A DNA stretch of 64,000 bases from Labilibaculum filiforme. Its GTDB lineage: Bacteria > Bacteroidota > Bacteroidia > Bacteroidales > Marinifilaceae. Below are positions 35,332-42,623 of the stretch, piece by piece. The stretch covers positions 186,001 through 250,000 of the forward strand of contig NZ_MVDD01000002.1 in assembly GCF_002843315.1 (NCBI RefSeq). The letters are read 5' to 3'. The translations under genes were made by a program, and so were the position numbers. Below the pieces are notes generated by a model that saw only the letters and a program-made list of their open reading frames with translations, was not told where the DNA came from and made no database searches. The first letter of the stretch is position 1, and every line of letters begins with the position of its first letter.

Positions 35332-36282
35332 TTATTGCTCTCCTACATTGGTAAATAAACTACTAACGTATTTCTTTTTCTCTCTTTTCGAAAACTCCTG
35401 AGTAATAATTTCATCGGTACATGTAGCCACGTAATAATTATTCATCAGCAAAATAGCCGATCCCCCTTTATAACAAAAAACTGGATTTACATATCCGTAT
35501 TGATTTGCTTTTTCGGCATCGGTATTGGCATTAAGAATATCACGGGTATTCAAATAATAAATAGCTAACTTCAATTGGCATTGTTTATCTGAATTGTATC
35601 TGCCCGACAATCCTAGTTCCGAATTAGCTTCAACAAATTGACCTTCTTTTACTTTAATGCTACCCACTTTAAATCCAGAGTATCTGGCCAACGTACCATC
35701 TTTATGCTCAATTAAAATCTCATTTACAGAACGAACAAAAGAATAATTTCTCGAAGTATCTGTAGAAAACTCATCAACAACCTTCACAACTAACCCTCTT
35801 CTAGCCGCAACTACCACCTCTTCTTTTTCACTAGTAAATTGAAAAGCCTTCCATGTATCTGGCACCCCATCGCCTAAAGTAGCTCCTAAATAATCTAAGG
35901 GATGAACCTTTACTTTTGTTCCAATTTCAAATGGCAGTGTGTAAACTATATCGTCCTTTATTTTAGGCATTGGTTTTCCTTGCTGATATCTATAAGAGTA
36001 GGAGAAATTTATTCCTTGTTCCGAATTTTTAGGTTTTAACGTGCAAACTCTACCTGCATTACCCGTAATAGTTGTACTATAACTATCTCCATAGGCATTC
36101 TCCAAATTATCAAACTCTATTGTAATAAAATAAGTTCCATAAAGACTCTTTTTAAAAGTGAAATCTACACTATTATCAGGCTGTCTATTGTAAACTACTT
36201 GAATAGGCGATTGCGCCTTTACCTGAATAAAAAGAGATAGAAAAGTGATAACACAAAATAATCTAATTACTAAGCTATTCAT
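35332..36282 (-). CDS. Exported M23/LytM-like peptidase-fold protein, probably non-catalytic
   Basis: From ATG 36282 (MNSLVIRLF) the protein has a signal peptide ending QVKAQ and about 316 residues. Residues ~145-245 resemble a LytM domain: EVVVAARRGLVVKVVDEF, NEILIEHKDGTLARYSGF, VKEGQFVEANSELGLSG. The HxH pair expected near the end of the domain is replaced (CQLKLAIYY) and the first HxxxD is unclear, so zinc binding is probably lost. It may act as a scaffold or regulator in cell-wall remodelling. Confidence 0.75.
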   Translation of the reverse strand: MNSLVIRLFCVITFLSLFIQVKAQSPIQVVYNRQPDNSVDFTFKKSLYGTYFITIEFDNLENAYGDSYSTTITGNAGRVCTLKPKNSEQGINFSYSYRYQQGKPMPKIKDDIVYTLPFEIGTKVKVHPLDYLGATLGDGVPDTWKAFQFTSEKEEVVVAARRGLVVKVVDEFSTDTSRNYSFVRSVNEILIEHKDGTLARYSGFKVGSIKVKEGQFVEANSELGLSGRYNSDKQCQLKLAIYYLNTRDILNANTDAEKANQYGYVNPVFCYKGGSAILLMNNYYVATCTDEIITQEFSKREKKKYVSSLFTNVGEQ

Positions 36283-36314
36283 TACTTCTATTTTTAAATA
36301 ATTTATATGATCAA

Positions 36315-36340
36315 CAAATATAATCATTAATTATGAACAA
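36315..36340 (-). promoter_or_regulatory. Candidate promoter of the LytM-like gene
   Basis: On the minus strand TATATTTG (36315-36322) lies 33 bases before the start and has TTG 15 bases upstream, a slightly short spacer. Confidence 0.45.
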
Positions 36341-36361
36341 CTAAAAGTCATTTTGCAATTC

Positions 36362-36508
36362 AGAAACAGTTCTATACCTCCTAGAAGCACTTTGATGGGT
36401 CCCAGAAGCACTTTTGCCTGACATAGAGTCACTTTTGTGGGTGCCAGAAGCACTTTGATGAGTGTTAGAGACACTTTGATGGGTGTAAGAGGCACTTTCC
36501 CAAGTTTT
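36362..36508. repeat. 21-bp tandem repeat, six units plus one degenerate
   Basis: Units of exactly 21 bases with core AGAnnCACTTT run from 36383 to 36508; a seventh, degenerate unit occupies 36362-36382. On the minus strand the frame stays open (7-residue units ending SxS), but no start codon precedes it. I treat it as non-coding. Confidence 0.88.
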
Positions 36509-36670
36509 GTCGGAGAGTTTTCAGAGAATGTTCACGCAACTGTGTCTGTGCTTTTTTACATGTAAAATAATTACTGCTAATACTTATTGTTATTATTTTT
36601 AGTCATAGCCTGACATGTACGGCTTGCTTATAGTCGGAGCATGATGATTCTGAAATGTGCAGGAGCGAAA

Positions 36671-36810
36671 ACTACAGGCTGAAAGTCTGATATTCCAGAG
36701 CTTGGAGTAACACTCCAAGGAAAAATAAACGAGTTGTATATTGATTAATTATTGTGTTCAGGTGGCAGGCCTGAGATTCCGCAACTTGGGGCATCGCCCC
36801 GAGAAATTGG
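36671..36810 (+). repeat. Two diverged relatives of the 117-bp REP-like unit
   Basis: CAGGCTGAAAGTCTGATATTCC followed by CTTGGAGTAACACTCCAAG, and GGCAGGCCTGAGATTCC followed by ACTTGGGGCATCGCCCCGAG, keep the unit architecture: stem, TATxCC spacer, strong stem with a five-base loop. They lie 1.4 kb from the array. Confidence 0.7.
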
Positions 36811-36839
36811 CGACAGGATGAGCAACAATTAATAAATGC

Positions 36840-36965
36840 GACCTTTTCCGCAACTGATGGCTTAAGGATTGCAGTGGAAACCCCACAGGATTGCCTGAGG
36901 AACGAAGGCAGGCCGAGGAGTTGCAACGGAAAGCCTGCCCCAAAGGGGAAGCCCCTGAAAAGAAT
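36840..36965 (+). ncRNA. GC-rich conserved element, copy 1 (candidate structured RNA or repeat)
   Basis: A GC-rich island in AT-rich DNA. Two blocks match copy 2 at 42301-42401 on the other strand: 36862-36884 (19 of 23 bases) and 36914-36941 (23 of 28). The two blocks resemble each other (GGATTGCAGTGGAAACCC and GGAGTTGCAACGGAAAGCC). Possible pairings include 36845-36855 with 36919-36932 and 36907-36913 with 36933-36939. It ends in GGGGAAGCCCC then GAAAAGAA. Function unknown; no ORF here is convincing. Confidence 0.55.
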
Positions 36966-37106
36966 AGAAAAATATGTTTGAGGCATAGGACTGTAAGTTT
37001 TTTAGATGCTGAGATTCTGGAAAACTACGTATGGTAAACAGCCTCTTTTTTAGAGCAAATAGGACTAAAAACAAAAAAACCATGAGTTATTACAAACGAG
37101 AAAACT

Positions 37107-37114
37107 TATCTTTG
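37107..37114 (+). promoter_or_regulatory. -7 box upstream of the K+/H+ antiporter gene
   Basis: TATCTTTG matches TAnnTTTG and lies 25 bases before the ATG. A -33 TTG is not clear. Confidence 0.5.
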
Positions 37115-37139
37115 TTTAGCCCATAAAAAAAAATCAAGA

Positions 37140-38600
37140 ATGAATTTAACAATTGAAAACATATTACTAGTTGGCTCTTTACTACTTTTTATAAGCATTA
37201 TTGTTGGCAAAACTACTTATAAATTTGGCGTTCCTACTTTATTGCTTTTCTTAGGAATTGGCATGTTGGCGGGTTCGGAAGGAATTGGGGGGATTAATTT
37301 CGACAATCCAAAAATAGCACAATTTATGGGTGTTGTTTCTCTTAATTTTATTCTGTTTTCGGGTGGATTGGATACGAATTGGCAAATGGTAAAGCCAATA
37401 CTTCGACAGGGTATTGTTTTGTCGACCCTGGGGGTTTTATTAACGGCGGTATCGCTGGGTACTTTTGTTTGGCTCGTTACAGATTTCACGATTTATGAAA
37501 GTATGCTGCTGGGTTCCATTGTATCATCGACCGATGCGGCGGCTGTATTTTCTATTTTACGATCGAAAAACCTTGCTCTAAAAACAAATTTACGACCCAC
37601 TTTAGAGCTGGAAAGCGGAAGTAACGACCCGATGGCTTATGTTCTGACCATTGCGTTTTTAACGCTGGTAATTAATCAGGACCAGAGTATTGTTTCGGTT
37701 ATTCCTATGCTACTGCAACAAATGATTTTGGGTGGTATTGCCGGTTTTGGTTTTGGGAAACTGAGTAAATTCATCATCAATAAAATAAAACTCGACTTTG
37801 AAGGACTTTATCCGGTTTTAGTAATTGCGTTGATGTTTATTACTTTTTCGGTGACCGATTTTATGGGTGGTAATGGTTTCCTTTCCATTTATATTTGTGC
37901 GGTTTACCTCGGCAATCAAGACTTGCTTCACAAGAAAACCATTTTAAAAATGTACGATGGTTTGGCTTGGCTAATGCAAATTGTTTTGTTCCTTACTTTG
38001 GGTTTACTTGTTTTTCCAACTCGTATTTTTCCGGTAATTGGTATTGGGATGCTCATTTCTGTTTTCTTGATAATAGTAGCACGACCAATAGGTGTTTTTA
38101 TTAGTTTGATATTTTTTAAAATGAAACTAAAAAGACGCTTTTATATTTCGTGGGTTGGTTTGCGTGGTGCTGCTCCTATTGTATTTGCTACCTATCCGCT
38201 ATTGGCAGGAATAGAAAAAGCCGATATGATTTTTAATATTGTATTTTTTATTTCTGTTACATCGGTCTTAATTCAGGGAACCACTTTAACTCTTTTTGCA
38301 AAATGGCTAAAGGTTGCTTCGCCCGAACAGGCTAAAGCTTTTGACGCATCCGACCGATCTATTTCTGAGGTGATTAAAACAACGATGCAAGAAATTAAAG
38401 TTTTGCCTGGCTGTTATGCGGTGAATAAAAAAATTGTGGAATTAAGTTTTCCGAAAGAAGGTATCATTGCCATGATTAAAAGAAATGACAACTATATAAC
38501 GCCAAGCGGATCGACGGTACTGGAGGCAAACGATATTCTACTTATTCTTTCGGACAACCAGGAAGGCATCGACAAAGTAAATGATTGCCTTAAAAAATAA
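37140..38600 (+). CDS. Potassium/proton antiporter, CPA1 family (NhaP2/CvrA-type)
   Basis: A 486-residue transporter with about 13 membrane segments. The CPA core is visible as FGVPTLLLFLGIGMLAGSEG, SGGLDTNW and the ion-binding stretch LESGSNDPMAYVLT near residue 158-171 with the Asn-Asp pair. A soluble C-terminal region from about 400, ending GSTVLEANDILLILSD, resembles a TrkA_C domain, which in NhaP2 proteins marks K+/H+ exchange and nucleotide or ligand control. It would help pH and K+ homeostasis. Confidence 0.9.
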   Translation: MNLTIENILLVGSLLLFISIIVGKTTYKFGVPTLLLFLGIGMLAGSEGIGGINFDNPKIAQFMGVVSLNFILFSGGLDTNWQMVKPILRQGIVLSTLGVLLTAVSLGTFVWLVTDFTIYESMLLGSIVSSTDAAAVFSILRSKNLALKTNLRPTLELESGSNDPMAYVLTIAFLTLVINQDQSIVSVIPMLLQQMILGGIAGFGFGKLSKFIINKIKLDFEGLYPVLVIALMFITFSVTDFMGGNGFLSIYICAVYLGNQDLLHKKTILKMYDGLAWLMQIVLFLTLGLLVFPTRIFPVIGIGMLISVFLIIVARPIGVFISLIFFKMKLKRRFYISWVGLRGAAPIVFATYPLLAGIEKADMIFNIVFFISVTSVLIQGTTLTLFAKWLKVASPEQAKAFDASDRSISEVIKTTMQEIKVLPGCYAVNKKIVELSFPKEGIIAMIKRNDNYITPSGSTVLEANDILLILSDNQEGIDKVNDCLKK

Positions 38601-38620
38601 ACTTCCTTAAAAACATTTGT

Positions 38621-38676
38621 AGCATGCCATGGCGTGCTAATAAAATAGCCCCGACAGCTTTAAAAGCTATCGGGGC
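38621..38676. repeat. Two palindromes between converging genes
   Basis: AGCATGCCATGGCGTGCT at 38621-38638, then GCCCCGACAGCTTT/AAAGCTATCGGGGC at 38648-38676, a 14-pair stem with one mismatch. No T-tract follows, but it likely terminates or protects both 3' ends. Confidence 0.65.
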
Positions 38677-38700
38677 GAATAATATATAGGGCACTACTAA

Positions 38701-40392
38701 TTAAATTTTAGCATTTACCATGGCTACAATTTCGTTTTCGAGTGCTACGGCTTTATCAACAATTGCTTGTCCTTTAGCAATAATACCAGCAGCCCAAGCT
38801 TTATCCTGCAAATCGGCAGCATTAATTTTCACATTCATGAAAGCGCCCAATACTCCCGAACGGGCAGCTAATGCGCCAACACCTGCATCGGTAATCGAAT
38901 TTGGATTTCCAATTTCGGCCATTGCCTTGCAAACATCCATGCATCCTAAACACAGCTCCATAGTTTGAAAAGGAACCATAGTTGCAAATTTAGTTGCCTC
39001 TTCCATTGCCTCGGCGCGAGCTGTTTTCTCGGCATCGGTACCTTTTGGCAAACGAATGGCATCCATAATTTTATTGAAAGCATTGGTATCCTCATCTACC
39101 AAATGAACCAGCTTAGAGTGATACGACTTGCCTTTTTCTGCCCAATCGGAAAACTCTTCCCAACGCTCGTCCCACCCTGGCTTGTGAGCCGATAGGTTGG
39201 CAACCATTGAACCCAAAGCGGCTCCCATTGCTCCCATATATGCAGAAATAGAGCCTCCGCCCGGAGCCATCGATTCTGAAGCTGTTTCCTCCACAAACTG
39301 AGTTAAATTCAGGTCAACCAACTTCTTCTGATTTTTATCCTCAAGAATGTATTCGATAATTTTTTTATCAGCATCGAATGGGTACAACTCATCTAAACCA
39401 AGCGATTTAACCGCTATTTTAATAATTTCGCGATCGGCAATACCGGTTGAGCGCTCCTGCATGCGCAGATAATGCTTACCCGCATCGAGCATTGCTTGTA
39501 ATGGAACAACCCCTACCAACTCCGAGCCTGTTACGCGAATACCACGAGCCTGAGCTTTGGCGCAAACCTCGTCGAATGCCTTATGAATAGAGGTAACCGT
39601 AAGGTCGGTCATGTTCATAGAAATTTGAGCAACGCCAAATTCTTCGATAAACCATCCAATTGCCTTGGTAGCTTTCAATGTACCCGGAGTCATTACTGGA
39701 TTTCCTTTTTCGTCGGTCACGATTTTTCCCGTTGCCGCGTTTCCTTCGCGCAAGGTACGACCACGCTCGCGAACATCGAATGCAATAGCATTAGCACGAC
39801 GAGTTGATGTTGTATTTAAGTTGAAGTTGTAAGCAATTAGAAAGTTACGCGCTCCAACTGCAGTTACCCCACTTTTGGCAACAGCAGGTGTAAAAGCTGA
39901 AGGTCCGAAATCTGGTTTCCACTGCTCAGTGCCAATTCTGTCTTTAACCGCTTCGTACTCGCCGGCACGACAAACTGCCAGATTTTTACGCTCTGGTGTG
40001 CGTGCTGCACTTTCGTAACAATAAACAGGAACACCTGCTTCTTCGCCAATACGTTTCGCCAATTTGTGAGCGTAGTCTACAGTTTCTTCCATTGTAATAT
40101 TAGCAACTGGTACCAACGGACAAACATCGGTAGCTCCAAAACGAGGATGAGCTCCGGAATGCTTACTCATGTCGATTAATTCTGCGGCTTTTTTTACCGC
40201 ACGAAATGCGGCTTCGCAAACCTCATCGGGAGTTCCTACCATGGTAACTACCGTACGATTAGTTGCTTTTCCGGGATCAACGTCGATTAAACGCACGCCT
40301 TCAACAGATTCAATTTCATTGGTAATCTGCTTAATGATATCCATGTTATTCCCTTCGGAAAAGTTAGGAACACACTCAATTAATTTTTTCAT
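38701..40392 (-). CDS. ftcD: Bifunctional glutamate formimidoyltransferase / formimidoyl-THF cyclodeaminase
   Basis: The 563-residue fusion has the formiminotransferase domain at residues 1-330 (IECVPNFSEG at the start, SKHSGAHPRFGATDVCPLVP, INMTDL) and the FtcD cyclodeaminase from about 365 (SMAPGGGSISAYMGAMGAALG). It moves the formimino group of N-formiminoglutamate to tetrahydrofolate and deaminates the product, the end of histidine degradation. HutI lies upstream on the same strand, 585 bases away. Confidence 0.95.
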   Translation of the reverse strand: MKKLIECVPNFSEGNNMDIIKQITNEIESVEGVRLIDVDPGKATNRTVVTMVGTPDEVCEAAFRAVKKAAELIDMSKHSGAHPRFGATDVCPLVPVANITMEETVDYAHKLAKRIGEEAGVPVYCYESAARTPERKNLAVCRAGEYEAVKDRIGTEQWKPDFGPSAFTPAVAKSGVTAVGARNFLIAYNFNLNTTSTRRANAIAFDVRERGRTLREGNAATGKIVTDEKGNPVMTPGTLKATKAIGWFIEEFGVAQISMNMTDLTVTSIHKAFDEVCAKAQARGIRVTGSELVGVVPLQAMLDAGKHYLRMQERSTGIADREIIKIAVKSLGLDELYPFDADKKIIEYILEDKNQKKLVDLNLTQFVEETASESMAPGGGSISAYMGAMGAALGSMVANLSAHKPGWDERWEEFSDWAEKGKSYHSKLVHLVDEDTNAFNKIMDAIRLPKGTDAEKTARAEAMEEATKFATMVPFQTMELCLGCMDVCKAMAEIGNPNSITDAGVGALAARSGVLGAFMNVKINAADLQDKAWAAGIIAKGQAIVDKAVALENEIVAMVNAKI

Positions 40393-40976
40393 TCTTGTAA
40401 TAGATATTAGACCTGAGATGTAAGATTTGAAATGTGAGATTTGAGAAAACTCAATTCCTCCCCAATAAACACCTTAATCATAACTCTCTGTCTGGTTGTT
40501 ATTGTTAGTTGTTTTAATAATTTATGAACGATACACCCCTCTTGTCCTTCGGACATCTCCCCTGCAAAGGGGAAAACTTTAAAATGCAACTTATTAATTC
40601 TTTACTTCCGCCTAATCAAAGAATCTTTCCCTTCTAGGGAAAGTGCCGACAGGCGAAAGGGTATTGTTATCATTTTAACCTAGCTGCCTGGTTGTATTTT
40701 AAGTATTTGTTTTTTTATTTATTTAACCACAAAGAGCACAAAGTACTTCACGAAGTGCACAAAGTTTTTATTTGTATTTCTTTGAAAAGGAATTATAAAA
40801 TACCCAACTCCTGTCCCTTTTCACCTCATCCCCCAGCCCCTTCTCCTTTAGTAGAAGGGGAGTTCCTCTCCAATGTTCTTTTGTTCCCTCTCCTTCAGTG
40901 GAGGATTAGGGTGAGGTTTTTTCAAATTTGAAATTATAGAAATTGAGATTGCTTATCTCCTATCTCACTTCTATCC
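40393..40976. other. Gene-free stretch with short interspersed repeats
   Basis: No gene. It holds purine-rich AGATTTGA-type repeats (40395-40450), a CTTGTCCTTCGGACATCTCCCC / CCCCTGCAAAGGGG segment (~40545-40575), AACCACAAAGAGCACAAAG with an inverted ACTTCACGAAGTGCACAAAG (~40723-40765), and CTCCTTTAGTAGAAGGGGAG plus CTCTCCTTCAGTGGAG (~40835-40905). These look like interspersed non-coding repeats. Confidence 0.55.
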
Positions 40977-42230
40977 TTACAACACCTTTCCACGCAAAAT
41001 CACCACATCAATAAGGTTGCTTCCGTAGGCGTAAGGCATGTACTCAATCGAAGGAATTTCTTTCGTGATATACACATTAGCAATTTTTCCTTTGGCAATA
41101 CTTCCCAATTCATCCTCAACACCCATGGCATAAGCCGAGTTTAAGGTGGTTGCATTAATTGCTTCCTGTGGCAGCATTTTATAGTTGATACAAGCCAGCG
41201 ACATAATAAATTTCATATTCCCCGATGGCGACGATCCAGGATTAAAATCGGATGCCAAAGCAACTGGCAAGCCTGCATTCATCATTTTACGAACCGGCGA
41301 ACACACCATATTTAGAAAAAAAGCCGCGCCTGGCAATACCGTAGGCATGGTTTCCGATCCTTTTAAAGCTTCAATTTCGGCATCGCCAACAAACTCTAAA
41401 TGATCTACCGAAAGGGCATTGTACTTTACTCCTACCTGAATTCCTCCAGAATAATCCAACTCATTGGCATGAATTTTAGCACGCATACCATGTTTCATTC
41501 CAGCATTCAAAATACGATCTGTTTCCTCCACTGTAAAGAATCCCTTGTCGCAGAAAACATCAATATAATCTGCTAAATCTTCGGCAGCTACCATCGGTAT
41601 CATTTCATTAATCACCATATCCACATACTCAGCTTGTCGGCCTTTATATTCTGCAGGCACAGCATGCGCTCCCAAAAAACTAGCTTTAATGGTTAGTGGA
41701 GTAGTTTTCTTTAATCGCTTAATAACACGAAGCATTTTCAGCTCATCGGCAAGCGTTAAGCCGTAACCACTTTTAATTTCGACAGCTCCAGTACCCAAAC
41801 CAATAATCTCCTGAATTCTTTCCAATGCCGATTCGTACAACTCCTCTTCGGTTGCTTCGTGCATCAATTTGGCCGAATTCAAAATTCCACCACCTCGCTT
41901 GGCAATCTCTTCGTACGATAAACCTTTAATTTTATCAGAATATTCTATTTCACGACTACCCGCATAAACCAAATGAGTATGCGAATCGCAGAAACTAGGA
42001 AAAACCATTCTTCCCGTTGCATCGTACTCTTCCACACAGTCAAACCCCTCCTTCTCATCAAAGTCAGGAATATCTTCCATCTTACCAAAATCGGTAATTC
42101 TCTCGCCTTCAATCAGTAAGTAGGCATCATCAATACAATTCAACTTAGCCATATCGGTTCCGGCAACCCACTTTCGAGCTTCGGTATCCACTTGCACTAA
42201 TGTTTTTATATTACTTATTAACAGCTTCAT
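40977..42230 (-). CDS. hutI: Imidazolonepropionase
   Basis: From ATG 42230 (MKLLISNIKTLVQ) the protein has 417 residues, the normal length; the longer frame to 42338 adds unconserved sequence read from a repeat element. The amidohydrolase metal site is SHTHLVYAGSR (HxH), the middle HANELDYSGG and the Asp in ASDFNPGSSPSGN. It opens 4-imidazolone-5-propionate to N-formimino-glutamate, which FtcD then uses. hutH and hutU are not in the window. Confidence 0.95.
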   Translation of the reverse strand: MKLLISNIKTLVQVDTEARKWVAGTDMAKLNCIDDAYLLIEGERITDFGKMEDIPDFDEKEGFDCVEEYDATGRMVFPSFCDSHTHLVYAGSREIEYSDKIKGLSYEEIAKRGGGILNSAKLMHEATEEELYESALERIQEIIGLGTGAVEIKSGYGLTLADELKMLRVIKRLKKTTPLTIKASFLGAHAVPAEYKGRQAEYVDMVINEMIPMVAAEDLADYIDVFCDKGFFTVEETDRILNAGMKHGMRAKIHANELDYSGGIQVGVKYNALSVDHLEFVGDAEIEALKGSETMPTVLPGAAFFLNMVCSPVRKMMNAGLPVALASDFNPGSSPSGNMKFIMSLACINYKMLPQEAINATTLNSAYAMGVEDELGSIAKGKIANVYITKEIPSIEYMPYAYGSNLIDVVILRGKVL

Positions 42231-42623
42231 GTTATAGATATTTGATATTAGACATGAGAAATTCCCATTCTCTATATTTTCTTTATTCCTTATTTCTTTT
42301 CGGGCGTTTCCCTCCTTGGGTCGGGTCAGGCTTTTCACTGCTACTCCTCGTTTCTCCCCGCAAAAACCAACGCAACTCGGGGTATCCGTTACAATCCTTA
42401 ACGCACTGCATAACTGATCTATTACTCCACTTTTATTCCTTGCATTTCACAATCTAAAAAGTTAGGATATCACAATGCAAATATTAGGGAAAAAAGAGCA
42501 AATTGCAAACCTTTTCGATATGCTTTTAAAATAAATTCAAGACTTCCATTCTCTTCATATTTTTCTATTTTTACACATTCATAATTTACAAGCCAATTAA
42601 AACTTACAACAAAGCTACAAATC
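42231..42623. other. Intergenic stretch between hutI and the YfcC gene
   Basis: No gene. It contains copy 2 of the GC-rich element (42301-42401) and AT-rich sequence after it. No complete promoter box was found for the YfcC gene. Confidence 0.5.
42301..42401 (-). ncRNA. GC-rich conserved element, copy 2 (candidate structured RNA or repeat)
   Basis: On the minus strand it reads TTAAGGATTGTAACGGATACCCC (42401-42379), then CGAGGAGTAGCAGTGAAAAG and GCCTGACCC (42350-42323), a GGGAAACGCCC hairpin and GAAAAGAA, in the same order as copy 1. CCCCG/CGGGG can pair internally. It lies about 70 bases upstream of hutI in the sense direction. Confidence 0.55.

Noticed and set aside
36362-36508. CRISPR or a Ser-rich repeat protein
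   Set aside because: Units are contiguous without spacers, and the open minus-strand frame has no start codon.
36672-37083. Overlapping 60-104 residue ORFs on the minus strand in the repeat region
   Set aside because: They read through REP-like hairpins and the GC-rich element in several frames; high GC, not coding bias, keeps the frames open.
42231-42338. Longer hutI start
   Set aside because: The extra residues translate the GC-rich element and spacer; HutI proteins start at MKLLISN-like sequence.
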